A stretch of 64,000 nt of DNA from Desulfosoma sp. (GTDB lineage: Bacteria; Desulfobacterota; Syntrophobacteria; Syntrophobacterales; DSM-9756): positions 1 through 64,000 of the forward strand of contig JBBFKY010000006.1 of the NCBI GenBank assembly GCA_037481875.1, written 5' to 3'. Positions 1 to 10,693 of the stretch are shown here, in pieces. Both the position numbers and the translations under genes were made by a program. The notes beneath the pieces were generated by a model. The model did not search any database. It was not told the origin of the DNA and was given only the letters and a program-made list of their open reading frames with translations. Numbering within the stretch: the stretch's first letter is position 1; each line of letters starts with the position of its first letter.

Positions 1-45
1 GGCTGCCCCTTTCTCTTAAGGCCCAGCACGCTTCTCACTATTTAG

Positions 46-58
46 TTTTCAAAGAGCA
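46..58 (-). promoter_or_regulatory. boxA-like antitermination element of an rRNA leader
   Basis: On the minus strand the sequence TGCTCTTTGAAAA is followed by CTAAATAG. This matches the boxA element (TGCTCTTTxA) found in bacterial rRNA leaders upstream of 16S, where NusB/S10 bind. It lies just downstream of two promoters and reads off the left edge of the window, so the 16S gene itself is not visible. Identity as an rRNA leader is inference from motif and promoter arrangement. Confidence 0.6.
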
Positions 59-70
59 GATTTTTTTAGT

Positions 71-99
71 TGTATATCCTTTTGCCGTCGCGGAGTCAA
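71..99 (-). promoter_or_regulatory. Proximal rRNA-operon promoter (P2)
   Basis: The minus strand shows TTGACT, a 17-base spacer, then TATACA, a near-consensus sigma-70 promoter. An A-rich stretch (AAAAAAACTC) sits directly upstream of the -35 and could act as an UP element. Transcription would run leftwards through the boxA-like site. Confidence 0.65.
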
Positions 100-130
100 G
101 AGTTTTTTTGCCCCCCCGAAAGGCTCGGCC

Positions 131-159
131 TATGTAGCAAAAGGCCGATGCCGGGTCAA
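131..159 (-). promoter_or_regulatory. Distal rRNA-operon promoter (P1)
   Basis: The minus strand shows TTGACC, a 17-base spacer, then TACATA. It is 60 bases upstream of the second promoter and has the same geometry, the usual tandem arrangement of rRNA operons. It begins only about 10 bases after the tyrS stop codon, so tyrS transcription may read into it. Confidence 0.55.
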
Positions 160-167
160 GAAAAAAA

Positions 168-1454
168 TCAGGGGGCCACACAAACGCGGCTTACTTTCTT
201 CTTTCCCGCCCGCAAGGTGATGGCTCCGTTTTCAAGCCAGTCCAGAGAAAGAAGGGCATCAAAGCGATCCAATCTTTTTCCGTTCACATAGGCGCCGCCC
301 TGCTGAATAAGGCGCCGTGCCGCACTTCGGCTTTCACTGAGGCCCGTTTCGGCAAAAAGTTCAAAAGCCGGCACCCCCGTCTCAAGCCGAGAACGCTCAA
401 CAAAAAAGGTCGGCACCGAACCTTCATCGCCGTCACCATCTCGCAAAACCTCACTGGATGGCAAAAGATCCTGAGGAATTCGTCGCCGTCCAAAAAGCCT
501 TGAAGCCGCTCGGTACGCATTCAAGGCCGCTTCCTCACCGTGAACCAGTCGGGTCACTTCGTAAGCCAAAACCGATTTGGCGGCGTTCAGCTCCTCTCCC
601 TGCAATCGGCTCACCGCCTCAATTTCTCTCACCGGCAGCAAGGTGTAGAGCTTCAGAAACCGCACCACATCGCGATCATCCACATTGATCCAGTATTGAT
701 AGAAATCGTAGGGTGTTGTCTTTTCGGCACTGAGCCATACCGCTCCCGCCGCCGTCTTGCCCATCTTCGCCCCTGTGGCCGTAGTCAGCAGGGGAAAAGT
801 GACGCCGTAAGCTTCCTTATGAAGCTTTTTGCGTATCAAATCGACACCCGCCACGATGTTTCCCCACTGGTCATTTCCACCCATTTGGAGAAGGCACCCA
901 TAGGTCTTGGCCAAGTAGTAAAAATCGTAAGCTTGCAGAAGCATGTAATTGAATTCAATGAAATTGAGGCCCGTTTCCAGTCGAATACGGTAACTTTCTG
1001 CAGCAAGCATGCGGTTGACACTGAAATGGCGTCCGATGTCCCTCAGAAACTCAATGTATTTCAGGTCCAACAGCCAATCGGCGTTGTTCAAAATGAGGGC
1101 CTTGCCTTCGCCAAAATCCAGGAACCGCGACAACTGGGCTTTCAGGGCTTGCACATTGTGCTCGATTTGCTCTTTTGAAAGCATCTGGCGCATTTCCGTG
1201 CGACCGCTGGGATCCCCCACCATCCCGGTTCCACCCCCCACAAGCACGATGGGACGATGACCCGATCTCTGCATGTGCACTAAAGCCATAATGGGCACCA
1301 GACTTCCCACATGCAAACTGTCGGCTGTAGGATCAAACCCGATATAGCACGTCACGGGCTCACGAAGCTTTTCATGCAAGGCTTCGCGGTCCGTGACCTG
1401 TTCCACAAAACCCCGTTCCGTCAGGATATCCAAAGTATTCTTTTCAGCGGCCAC
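168..1454 (-). CDS. tyrS: Tyrosine--tRNA ligase
   Basis: Class I aminoacyl-tRNA synthetase that charges tRNA-Tyr in the cytoplasm. The 428-residue length fits the bacterial family. The HIGH-type motif is HVGS at residues 48-51, and the KMSKS loop is KMGKT at 230-234. The stretch GGNDQWGN near 192-199 is typical of the tyrosine-binding fold, and the C-terminal ~65 residues form an S4 RNA-binding domain. The start is GTG at 1454, preceded by AGGGGA at a five-base spacing. It lies 38 bases after rny in the same direction, so the two are probably co-transcribed. Confidence 0.95.
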   Translation of the reverse strand: MAAEKNTLDILTERGFVEQVTDREALHEKLREPVTCYIGFDPTADSLHVGSLVPIMALVHMQRSGHRPIVLVGGGTGMVGDPSGRTEMRQMLSKEQIEHNVQALKAQLSRFLDFGEGKALILNNADWLLDLKYIEFLRDIGRHFSVNRMLAAESYRIRLETGLNFIEFNYMLLQAYDFYYLAKTYGCLLQMGGNDQWGNIVAGVDLIRKKLHKEAYGVTFPLLTTATGAKMGKTAAGAVWLSAEKTTPYDFYQYWINVDDRDVVRFLKLYTLLPVREIEAVSRLQGEELNAAKSVLAYEVTRLVHGEEAALNAYRAASRLFGRRRIPQDLLPSSEVLRDGDGDEGSVPTFFVERSRLETGVPAFELFAETGLSESRSAARRLIQQGGAYVNGKRLDRFDALLSLDWLENGAITLRAGKKKVSRVCVAP

Positions 1455-1492
1455 CCCGATTCCCCTTTTTCGTCCAAACCCTTTTCCACGTC

Positions 1493-3064
1493 TTATCGTG
1501 CATATTCCACGGCGCGCGTTTCTCGAATAACAGTCACCTTGATTTGTCCAGGATAGGTCAGTTCACTCTCAATGCGTTTGGCGATGTCTTTGCTCAATAG
1601 CACCGTGTCTGCGTCGCCCACCGACTCGTTTTCCACAATGATGCGCAGCTCTCGTCCGGCTTGAATGGCATAGGCCTTGGACACACCCTTAAAGGACATG
1701 GCGATCTTTTCAAGATTTTCGAGACGGCGCACATAGGATTCCAAGAGTTCCTTTCGAGCTCCTGGACGCGCTCCCGAAAGGGCATCGGCGGCCTGGACCA
1801 AAATGGCTAAGACACTCTCCGCAGGCACATCTTCGTGATGCGCGGCAATGGCGTTGACAATTTCCGGAGACTCTCCATACTTTTTCGCCAAATCCGCTCC
1901 AATGAGGGCATGCGGACCCTCCACTTCGTGATCCACCGCCTTGCCGATATCATGCAGAAGCCCCGCCCTCTTGGCCTGTTTTTCGTTGAGTCCAAGTTCT
2001 GCGGCCATCACGCCGCACAGGAAGGCCACCTCACGGGAATGCTGCAGAACGTTTTGCGCATAGCTCGTGCGGTATTTCAATTTCCCCACCAACTTGATAA
2101 GCTCCGGATCAATACCGTGCACCCCTACGTCAAAGGCCGCTTGTTCCCCGGCATCCCGAATGGCTATGTCAATCTCTTGGCCCACCTTTTCAACAATTTC
2201 TTCAATGCGTGCTGGATGAATGCGTCCATCGGAAATGAGACGTTCCAAGGAGAGTCTCGCCACTTCTCGACGAATGGGGTTGAATCCCGAAAGGATCACC
2301 GCCTCCGGTGTGTCGTCAATGATTAAATCAATCCCCGTGGTCGCCTCAAGGGCACGTATGTTTCGACCTTCCCGCCCGATGATGCGGCCTTTCATCTCGT
2401 CATTAGGAAGATTGACCACGGAGACCGTTTTTTCCACCACATAATCCCCGGCGTACCTTTGAATGGCCAGGGCGATGATTTCCTTGGCCTTCTTGTCCGC
2501 CTGTTCGCGGGCTTCGGCTTCCAGACGCTTGACCGTCAAAGCGGCCTCGTGTCGAGCCTCGTCCTCGATGCTTTTGATCAGCATTTCCTTGGCTTCCTGA
2601 GCCGAAATTCCTGACAGGGACTCCAACTTCACCCTCTGGGCGTCAATGAGATCCTCAAGCTCCTTGGACCGAAGTTCCAGCTCCTTTTCCTTGTCCTGCA
2701 GCTGCTTTTCCTTTTTCGCAATGGCGCTTTCCCTTTTGTCCAGGGCTTCGGATTTCTTGTCGAGGTTTTCCTCCTTTTGCAGAAGACGCTTTTCGAGATT
2801 TTGAAGCTCCTTTCGCGTCTCCTTGGTTTCCTTTTCAAAATCAGCCTTGAGCCGAAAAATATTGTCCTTGGCTTGAAGAATGGCCTCCTTTTTGAGGGTT
2901 TCGGCCTCCTTGCGAGCCTCTTCCAAAAGGAGTTCCGACTCGCGCTTCTCCCTTTGGCTTTTGCGTTGGAGCATCAGGCGCCATCCTAGCGCTCCCGCGC
3001 CGATACCCACCACAAGAGCCACTAAGCCCACCATCACCATTCCCATCTGTCCCATAGGGCTCAT
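1493..3064 (-). CDS. rny: Ribonuclease Y
   Basis: Membrane-anchored endoribonuclease that starts mRNA decay. The 523-residue protein has an N-terminal transmembrane segment (about residues 8-30), a long charged coiled coil (about 30-190), a KH RNA-binding domain with [10 protein letters not shown], and an HD phosphohydrolase domain. The HD motif is [12 protein letters not shown], with AAHHED further on. This order is diagnostic of RNase Y. An alternative start three codons downstream (position 3055) has slightly better ribosome-binding spacing. It lies directly downstream of the 6S RNA gene and upstream of tyrS. Confidence 0.95.
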   Translation of the reverse strand: MSPMGQMGMVMVGLVALVVGIGAGALGWRLMLQRKSQREKRESELLLEEARKEAETLKKEAILQAKDNIFRLKADFEKETKETRKELQNLEKRLLQKEENLDKKSEALDKRESAIAKKEKQLQDKEKELELRSKELEDLIDAQRVKLESLSGISAQEAKEMLIKSIEDEARHEAALTVKRLEAEAREQADKKAKEIIALAIQRYAGDYVVEKTVSVVNLPNDEMKGRIIGREGRNIRALEATTGIDLIIDDTPEAVILSGFNPIRREVARLSLERLISDGRIHPARIEEIVEKVGQEIDIAIRDAGEQAAFDVGVHGIDPELIKLVGKLKYRTSYAQNVLQHSREVAFLCGVMAAELGLNEKQAKRAGLLHDIGKAVDHEVEGPHALIGADLAKKYGESPEIVNAIAAHHEDVPAESVLAILVQAADALSGARPGARKELLESYVRRLENLEKIAMSFKGVSKAYAIQAGRELRIIVENESVGDADTVLLSKDIAKRIESELTYPGQIKVTVIRETRAVEYAR

Positions 3065-3286
3065 CCTTTCCTTTATGACGCTCCAAGGCTAGAGAGTCGT
3101 GGAACGTCGGCATCATGAACGGCACTCGAAGCACCGCGTGTTGCCATTTTTGAAGGGGCTTATGGAGACGGTGAGACGCAGACGTAAGACAAAAGTTTCT
3201 TTGAGGAAGACCTTTGGGCTCATCCTGAGCGCCAGAGGCACCGGCAGGCGAGCAGTCGGCAGGTTTAGCCTTTGTGAGGACTCGAT

Positions 3287-3474
3287 AAAAAAGGGGACGC
3301 CCCCGCCTTGTGCCGTGTCGGCAGTCGGTCTTGAACCGATTCAGCGAAGTGGGTGTTCCGTCGTTCCTTTAGGCACGTCGACCCTGCAACGCGCACACCG
3401 GAACGAGAGGGAACTCCCCGTTTGTTGGTGTTGGCTCAGGAACGCTCTACCAATCACGAGCACCGCAGGGGCTC
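3287..3474 (-). ncRNA. ssrS: 6S RNA, RNA polymerase holoenzyme regulator
   Basis: The minus strand carries blocks characteristic of 6S RNA in the right order. The 5' arm reads TTCCTGAGCC, the centre contains GTGTGCGCG then GCCTAAAGGAACGACG and CACCCACTTCGC, and the 3' arm has GGTTCAAG. A closing stem forms between 3455-3463 and 3310-3317 (eight pairs and one bulged U). The GCCCC of the 5' arm can also pair with GGGGC at the 3' end. The RNA ends in a GC hairpin followed by six U (3287-3292). 6S mimics an open promoter and sequesters the sigma-70 holoenzyme. The 5' end is approximate. A place just upstream of rny is a recurrent 6S context in this phylum, as I recall it. Confidence 0.7.
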
Positions 3475-3877
3475 ATGAAACAACCTCTTCCGGGCTGGAT
3501 CCTTCGAAGCCCCACATCATGATATTTTGCACCCCAGCTCCTTTGGCTCCGTTCGGTTCCTGCGCTGTCCCTGGTCGTCGGACATCGGACCCTACCCTTG
3601 TTCCTCATATCTCGATTTGCCACGCCCGAATTTCTCTGTCCTGCCCTTAAAAAGCTTTGGCCTGGCAAAAACATCGAAATAAATCTCGGCTTCGCCGCCT
3701 TCCTGCTGCTTGCTTAACCTCTGGGGGCCGCCACGTGTCGCGCCCTCCGCTGGATCTTATCCTGCGACTCCGTCTTTTCTAAGCCACTTGATTTACAAAA
3801 CATTTCTTGGCTCCAAGGGATTCTATGCGTAAGATCCTGTGGAAGTCAAGATTAAACTCGCCACAGCAAGGGTGGCA
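3475..3877. other. Intergenic stretch between glmS and the 6S RNA
   Basis: No convincing gene is visible in about 400 bases. On the minus strand there is one good promoter (3820-3849) and two small hairpins, one with arms CTTGG/CCAAG near 3810 and one with arms GGGCT/AGCCC near 3490-3512. The region could be a long 5' precursor of the 6S transcript. The zapA gene often found beside 6S is absent here. Confidence 0.4.
3820..3849 (-). promoter_or_regulatory. Sigma-70-like promoter upstream of the 6S RNA
   Basis: The minus strand shows TTGACT, an 18-base spacer and TAGAAT. It lies just after the glmS stop and points towards the 6S RNA and rny. It would give a leader of about 340 bases before the mature 6S 5' end, so it may be a distal promoter for a 6S precursor or for the rny-tyrS unit. 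Confidence 0.45.
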
Positions 3878-5710
3878 TCATTCCACCGTGACGCTTTTCG
3901 CCAGGTTTCTGGGCTGATCCACGTCCGTGCCCCGAAGGTCCGCCATATGGTACGCCAGCAACTGAAGAGGCACGGTAAAAACGACAGGAGCCAACCAGGC
4001 GTTGGTTTGGGGCACGGGAAACTGGAGAACATCTTCACCGAGGCGTGCGTCTTTGTCTCCTTCTACAAAGGCCAAGACCTTTCCCCCTCGAGCTTTCACC
4101 TCTTGGACGTTGGACAGCATCTTCTCATACAGAGGGCCCTTTTGCAGCAAAACCACCACCGGCATCTTTTCGTCTATAAGTGCGATGGGCCCGTGTTTCA
4201 TTTCCCCGGCGGCATACCCTTCTGCATGAATGTACGAGATTTCTTTCATTTTAAGCGCTCCTTCCAGAGCTATGGGATAAAGCAGACCTCGCCCCAGGTA
4301 AAAGAAATGCTCTCGGTCCATAAACAGCCGCGCCCATTCTCGAAGGGTTTGTTCCCCGTCCAACACTGCCTCAATCTTTCCAGGCAGTTCCCTAAGCCCT
4401 TGAATGTGGTATGAGAGTTCTCCAGCTTTGAGTTTTCCAACCAGTTCAGCCCAATGCAGAGCGAACAGGAACAAAGCCACCAGCTGCGTGGTGAAGGCTT
4501 TGGTGGACGCCACCCCGATTTCCGGCCCTGCATGAGTATAGAGGACACCCTGAGCCATACGGGCGAGGCTGCTTCCGACCACATTGACGATGGCTCGGCA
4601 GGGCGCTCCTTTTTCCAAACCCTCTTTAAGAGCGGCTCGAGTGTCCGCCGTTTCACCAGACTGGCTGACCACGATAAGAAGTGTTTTTTCATCGAGGAGA
4701 GGAGCCCTGTAACGGAATTCAGATCCAAGATCAACCTCTACGGAAATGCGACACATTTGTTCCAGCAGGTATTTACCCACAAGGCATGCATGATAAGAAG
4801 TGCCACAAGCCACTAAATAGATGCGCGTCACCGCCTTGACCATGGATTCGGTCAGGTTGAGGTCGGAAAACCGCAGCCTTTCTCGATTAAAGTCAACAAC
4901 GCTTCGCAACGTATCGATGATCGCCCTTGGCTGCTCAAAAATCTCCTTTTGCATGAAGTGCTTGTACCCCGCCTTTTCAGCAGCCACTGGATTCCAATCC
5001 ACGGTTTGCACGCTGAAAGAACGGGTCTTTCCGTCCAAAGTCTCTATGTGAAAGCCGTCTAAACGCACCACCACAAGATCATCGTCTTCCAGAAGGACGA
5101 TCTTTTGCGTTTCATGAAGAATGGCGGGAATGTCCGACGCAAAATAGTAGGCTCCGTCGCCTATTCCGAGAATAAGAGGGCTTTCCCGACGCGCTCCAAT
5201 CAAGACATCAGGAGCCTTTTCATTGAGAAAAACGACCGCGAAACTTCCCCTCAGCTGCCGCAATGTCACACGGACGCTCTCCACATAATCCCCGCAGCGT
5301 TTCCATTCATCTTCCAAAAGCTTAACAATCACTTCCGTGTCTGTTTCCGAAGTAAATTCATATCCCTTAGCCAGCAGCCGTTCTTTGATGTCCGCATAAT
5401 TCTCAATGATGCCGTTATGGACCACGGCAAAAGGCCCCGAACGATGGGGATGCGCGTTTTCATCGCTGGGAGCCCCGTGAGTCGCCCATCGGGTATGTCC
5501 AATCCCTACCGCTCCTTTAAGCGGGTTCTCCTGTAACCTTTTTTCCAACTGGTGGATCTTTCCAGCGCATCGCACCGTTTGGATGCCCAACCCACCTTGA
5601 AGGACGGCGATTCCAGCACTGTCGTAGCCCCTGTATTCGAGCCTTCTCAGGCCTTCGACGATCTTTTCCACGCAATCTTCGTTCCCGATGTAGCCGACGA
5701 TTCCACACAT
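3878..5710 (-). CDS. glmS: Glutamine--fructose-6-phosphate aminotransferase (isomerizing)
   Basis: Makes glucosamine-6-phosphate from fructose-6-phosphate and glutamine, the first step towards UDP-GlcNAc for peptidoglycan and lipopolysaccharide. The start at 5710 places the nucleophile at Cys2 (MCGIVGYIG), as needed for the N-terminal amidotransferase, and has GGAGA upstream. An upstream in-frame extension to 5761 would bury that cysteine and is rejected. The glutaminase domain spans about residues 1-220, followed by two SIS sugar isomerase domains with SQSGETADT and the C-terminal tail ending in KSVTVE. The 610-residue length is normal. Confidence 0.96.
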   Translation of the reverse strand: MCGIVGYIGNEDCVEKIVEGLRRLEYRGYDSAGIAVLQGGLGIQTVRCAGKIHQLEKRLQENPLKGAVGIGHTRWATHGAPSDENAHPHRSGPFAVVHNGIIENYADIKERLLAKGYEFTSETDTEVIVKLLEDEWKRCGDYVESVRVTLRQLRGSFAVVFLNEKAPDVLIGARRESPLILGIGDGAYYFASDIPAILHETQKIVLLEDDDLVVVRLDGFHIETLDGKTRSFSVQTVDWNPVAAEKAGYKHFMQKEIFEQPRAIIDTLRSVVDFNRERLRFSDLNLTESMVKAVTRIYLVACGTSYHACLVGKYLLEQMCRISVEVDLGSEFRYRAPLLDEKTLLIVVSQSGETADTRAALKEGLEKGAPCRAIVNVVGSSLARMAQGVLYTHAGPEIGVASTKAFTTQLVALFLFALHWAELVGKLKAGELSYHIQGLRELPGKIEAVLDGEQTLREWARLFMDREHFFYLGRGLLYPIALEGALKMKEISYIHAEGYAAGEMKHGPIALIDEKMPVVVLLQKGPLYEKMLSNVQEVKARGGKVLAFVEGDKDARLGEDVLQFPVPQTNAWLAPVVFTVPLQLLAYHMADLRGTDVDQPRNLAKSVTVE

Positions 5711-5788
5711 GCAAGGTCTCCTTCCGTGTGCCCTCATCACCAAGAGGCTGTCACTATACAATTCGGAGGTATCCTTGTCATCCTTAAC

Positions 5789-5818
5789 AAAAAACCCCGC
5801 CGCGTTCGCGACGGGGTT
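5789..5818 (-). terminator. Rho-independent terminator of the atp operon
   Basis: On the minus strand an AACCCCG/CGGGGTT stem continued by CGCG pairs is followed by six U. It lies 25 bases after the atpC stop and before glmS, so it separates the ATP synthase operon from glmS. Confidence 0.85.
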
Positions 5819-5842
5819 GTTCGCGTCAAAGTTGCGCTAGGG

Positions 5843-6247
5843 TTATCGACGCTCAGCCACCTTGAGCCGCGCTAGAGCCCTTTGAAGCGCCGCCTGAGCC
5901 CTGGCGAATTCCACTCGATCTTTGGCTTCACGCAGCCGCCGTTCGGCACGTTCTTTTGCAGCCTGAGCGCGAATGACATCGATGTCCGTGGCTTCTTCAG
6001 CAGCCGTAGCCAAGATGGTCACCTTGTCCGGAAGGACCTCAGCATAACCGCCCATGATGGCCACATAGCGCGTGCTGGCTCCAACCTTGAATCGCAGCTC
6101 CCCGATTTTCAACTTAGTCAAAAAGGGGATATGGTTCACTAAGACTCCAAACTCCCCAAGTTCTCCAGGAGCCACCACCATGTCCACTTCCTCGCTCAAG
6201 ACCTTTCGGACCGGCGTGACGATCTCCAACAACAGTTTTCCCGCCAT
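5843..6247 (-). CDS. atpC: ATP synthase F1 epsilon subunit
   Basis: Central-stalk subunit that couples rotation and regulates ATPase activity. The 134 residues comprise an N-terminal beta-sandwich (about 1-85) and a C-terminal helical hairpin rich in Arg, Glu and Ala. The motif GGYAEVLPDKVTILA is characteristic. It is the last gene of the F1 operon, 24 bases after atpD, and is followed by a strong terminator. Confidence 0.93.
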   Translation of the reverse strand: MAGKLLLEIVTPVRKVLSEEVDMVVAPGELGEFGVLVNHIPFLTKLKIGELRFKVGASTRYVAIMGGYAEVLPDKVTILATAAEEATDIDVIRAQAAKERAERRLREAKDRVEFARAQAALQRALARLKVAERR

Positions 6248-6271
6248 GATTGTCCACCGTTCGCTAGAAGG

Positions 6272-7720
<1,449 letters not shown>

Positions 7721-8590
7721 CTACTTCTTGAGAGCTTCCGCGCCACCGACGATGTCCATAAGTTCCTTGGTGATCGAAGCCTGGCGTGCCTTATTGTATG
7801 TGAGCGTCAAGCTGCGCACCATTTCCTTACAGTTGTTGGTGGCATTTTCCATCGCCGTCATCCGGGCCGCATGTTCACTGACCGCCGTCAGATAGAAGCA
7901 GTCCAGGAGCTGATTGTAGACGTAGTTGGGTAACAAGTCGTTGAGAAGCTCTTCATGCGACGGCTCGAACAAATATTCCTTCGCTTCCCCTTCCCCCTGA
8001 CTCTCAGGGACAATGGGCAAAAGCCGAATCAGTCGCGGTTCTTGCTTTACCATGCTTCGAAAATGGCTGTAGATCACATAGACCTCGTCGGCGTCACCGT
8101 CCAGAAAGAGGTCGATCAGTTCTCGCCCAAGTCGATAAGCGTCATCGTAATTCGGCTTGTTCAGCAATCCAGTCAGCTCGGCACGCATGGCATAGCGGCG
8201 GCGCCGGAAGTAATCCCTTCCCTTTCGTCCGCCTGCCGTCAAAGAAACCTCTAAACCTTCACGGCGCTTTTGAGTGATGAACCGCTCGGCCATAACGATC
8301 AGGTTGTTGTTAAAGCTTCCACACAACCCTCGATCTGCCGTAAGCAGCACCAGCTCAATCTTTTTGACCTCTTCCCGCGGCGTCATGAGCTGAAAGGTTC
8401 CGTCCTGCTCGACGCCTGCCGCAAGCCGCCCGATCACCTCCCGAAATTTTTCGGCATAATTTCGGAAGCGTTCCATGTTCTCTTGAGCCCCTCGCAGCTT
8501 CGCCGCCGCTACCATGTTCATGGCTTTGGTGATCTGCGAGGTCTTTTTTACGGCCTCAATCTTACGCTTGATGTCCCGAAGGGTCGCCAT
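7721..8590 (-). CDS. atpG: ATP synthase F1 gamma subunit
   Basis: Rotor shaft of F1. Long N-terminal (MATLRDIKRKIEAVKKT) and C-terminal (MTAMENATNNC) helices form the coiled coil that rotates inside the alpha3beta3 ring, and the middle contains the typical TADRGLCGSFN stretch. The 289-residue length is standard. The gene lies between atpA (34-base gap) and atpD (39-base gap). Confidence 0.96.
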   Translation of the reverse strand: MATLRDIKRKIEAVKKTSQITKAMNMVAAAKLRGAQENMERFRNYAEKFREVIGRLAAGVEQDGTFQLMTPREEVKKIELVLLTADRGLCGSFNNNLIVMAERFITQKRREGLEVSLTAGGRKGRDYFRRRRYAMRAELTGLLNKPNYDDAYRLGRELIDLFLDGDADEVYVIYSHFRSMVKQEPRLIRLLPIVPESQGEGEAKEYLFEPSHEELLNDLLPNYVYNQLLDCFYLTAVSEHAARMTAMENATNNCKEMVRSLTLTYNKARQASITKELMDIVGGAEALKK

Positions 8591-8624
8591 ACCCGCCTCT
8601 TTTCAGCAAGGCCAATGCCTCGAA

Positions 8625-10142
8625 TTATCCTTGAAACACTCCAGCAAACTCTTCGAGGGCCCCGGCCATCTTCTTGTCCAGTTCCTCGCTGATGACCTTC
8701 TTCTCCTTAATCTCCTGAAGAATTTCCGGGTACTTTCTCTCGATGAAGGCGAGCATTTGGCTTTCGTAAGCTCCCACCTTCTCAACCGGAATCTTGTCCA
8801 GATAGCCACGCGTTCCAGCATACAAGGCCATGACCTGTTTTTCTGCGGGCATGGGCTGGTATTGGGGTTGCTTAAGTAGTTCCACAAGCCGCATACCGCG
8901 GTTCAACTGCTGCTGCGTCGCCTTGTCCAGATCGCTTCCAAATTTGGCGAAGGCTTCGAGTTCGCGGTACTGGGCCAAATCCAGGCGCAGACGCCCGGCC
9001 ACCTGCTTCATGGCCTTTGTCTGAGCAGCACCACCGACGCGCGACACCGAAAGACCCACGTTGATGGCCGGCCGCACACCGGCAAAGAACAACCCAGGTT
9101 CCAGGTAGATCTGTCCGTCGGTAATGGAGATCACGTTGGTAGGAATGTACGCGGACACGTCACCTGCTTGGGTTTCGATAATAGGCAGGGCCGTTAGGGA
9201 ACCTCCTCCAAGCTTATCGTTCAGCTTGGCGGCACGCTCCAGCAATCGAGAGTGGTTGTAGAAGATGTCACCGGGATAGGCTTCACGTGCCGGAGGTCGA
9301 CGAAGGAGAAGCGAGACCTGCCGGTAGGCGGCCGCTTGCTTGGACAGGTCGTCATAAATAATGAGAGCGTGCCGACCCGTGTCTCGGTAATACTCACCCA
9401 TGGCGCAACCGGCATAGGGTGCAATGTATTGCAGTGGCGCAGGATCGCTGGCGCAGGCCGCAACGACAACCGTGTATTCCATGGCCCCATGACGTCGCAG
9501 CGTCTCCACCACCTGAGCCACCGTGGATTTTTTCTGACCGACCGCAACATAGATACAGATGATGCCGCTGTCCTTTTGATTGATGATGGCATCCACGGCG
9601 ATGGCCGTTTTCCCGATCTGCCGGTCGCCGATGATGAGCTCTCGCTGACCTCGTCCCACGGGGGTCATAGCGTCGATGGCCTTCAAGCCCGTATACATCG
9701 GCTCATTCACCGGTTGACGCGCGATGACGCCCGGTGCAATGCGCTCGATGCGCGAGAACTCCTTAGCCTCAATGGGGCCCTTTCCATCCAAGGGGTTCCC
9801 AACGGGGTCCACAATTCGCCCGATGACCGCATCACCCACTGGAACTTCGGCGATACGCCCGGTTCGGCGAACCTCAGCCCCCTCTTTAATGTGGATGTCT
9901 TCACCCATGATGGCGACACCCACGTTGTCCTCTTCCAGGTTCAGGGCCAGGCCGTAAATGGGGCCGTGATCGGTAGGGAACTCAAGCAATTCCATGGACA
10001 TGCACTTCTCGACGCCGTAGACGCGCGCGATACCGTCACCGACGGAGAGGACACGCCCGGTTTCGCTGAGCTCAACCTTCTTCTCATAGTCCTTGATCTG
10101 CTCGCGAATAATTTGGCTGATTTCTTCGGCTCTGATTTCCAT
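8625..10142 (-). CDS. atpA: ATP synthase F1 alpha subunit
   Basis: Non-catalytic nucleotide-binding subunit of F1. Walker A is GDRQIGKT at residues 172-179, and the family segment [13 protein letters not shown] follows in the C-terminal half. The 505-residue length is normal. Its start codon overlaps the atpH stop by one base (TAATG), which implies translational coupling. Confidence 0.97.
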   Translation of the reverse strand: MEIRAEEISQIIREQIKDYEKKVELSETGRVLSVGDGIARVYGVEKCMSMELLEFPTDHGPIYGLALNLEEDNVGVAIMGEDIHIKEGAEVRRTGRIAEVPVGDAVIGRIVDPVGNPLDGKGPIEAKEFSRIERIAPGVIARQPVNEPMYTGLKAIDAMTPVGRGQRELIIGDRQIGKTAIAVDAIINQKDSGIICIYVAVGQKKSTVAQVVETLRRHGAMEYTVVVAACASDPAPLQYIAPYAGCAMGEYYRDTGRHALIIYDDLSKQAAAYRQVSLLLRRPPAREAYPGDIFYNHSRLLERAAKLNDKLGGGSLTALPIIETQAGDVSAYIPTNVISITDGQIYLEPGLFFAGVRPAINVGLSVSRVGGAAQTKAMKQVAGRLRLDLAQYRELEAFAKFGSDLDKATQQQLNRGMRLVELLKQPQYQPMPAEKQVMALYAGTRGYLDKIPVEKVGAYESQMLAFIERKYPEILQEIKEKKVISEELDKKMAGALEEFAGVFQG

Positions 10143-10693
10143 TAACCCAGCTCACCCCTTTTCAAAGATTCTTTGATTGCCTGTAACTGCGTTCGCACGC
10201 TGCCATCTATGACCAGATCGCCGATGCGAGCCACAGCCCCACCAATGAGACTCGGGTCCTGCTGGAACTCGATGACGATCTTTTTACCCGTCAGCTTACT
10301 CAATGTCTCCGCAATCTTGGCGATGGCACTCTCATCCAGCTTGACGGCGGCACTGAGCTTCGCACGCGCCACATTGAAATGCTCGTCGGTCAGCCGTTGG
10401 AAATATTGGGAGATCTCGGGTAGATGCCGAACCCTTCTCTTTTCCACCAACAGCGTCCCAAAACTGCGCATGACGGGACTCATCTCAGCCTTTTGCGCCA
10501 GAGTGCGAAAGACGGATTTCTTCACATCCTCCGGGTAGAGGGGGTTGGCCAGAGCGTCCATGAGCACCGGCTGCTGATCGAGGAGCTGCGCCAGGGACTG
10601 CAGCTCTTGACCGTACTCGTTCAGCTTCCCGTCCTCTAAGGCGAGATTGAACAGGGCCTTGGCGTATCGTTTGGCGACAATTAAGTTCTTCAC
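10142..10693 (-). CDS. atpH: ATP synthase F1 delta subunit
   Basis: Peripheral-stalk subunit joining F1 to the b/b' dimer. It begins with [11 protein letters not shown], the usual OSCP/delta opening, and its C-terminal segment contains [20 protein letters not shown], diagnostic of the family. The 183-residue length fits. It overlaps atpF by four bases (ATGA) and atpA by one base. Confidence 0.94.
   Translation of the reverse strand: MKNLIVAKRYAKALFNLALEDGKLNEYGQELQSLAQLLDQQPVLMDALANPLYPEDVKKSVFRTLAQKAEMSPVMRSFGTLLVEKRRVRHLPEISQYFQRLTDEHFNVARAKLSAAVKLDESAIAKIAETLSKLTGKKIVIEFQQDPSLIGGAVARIGDLVIDGSVRTQLQAIKESLKRGELG

Noticed and set aside
3099-3650. Plus-strand frame of 183 codons opposite the 6S RNA
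   Set aside because: It has no ribosome site or recognisable domain, and it runs antisense through the 6S RNA and its terminator.
5711-5788. glmS ribozyme upstream of glmS
   Set aside because: The leader is under 80 bases before the atp terminator and lacks the ribozyme core; such ribozymes are mainly in Firmicutes.
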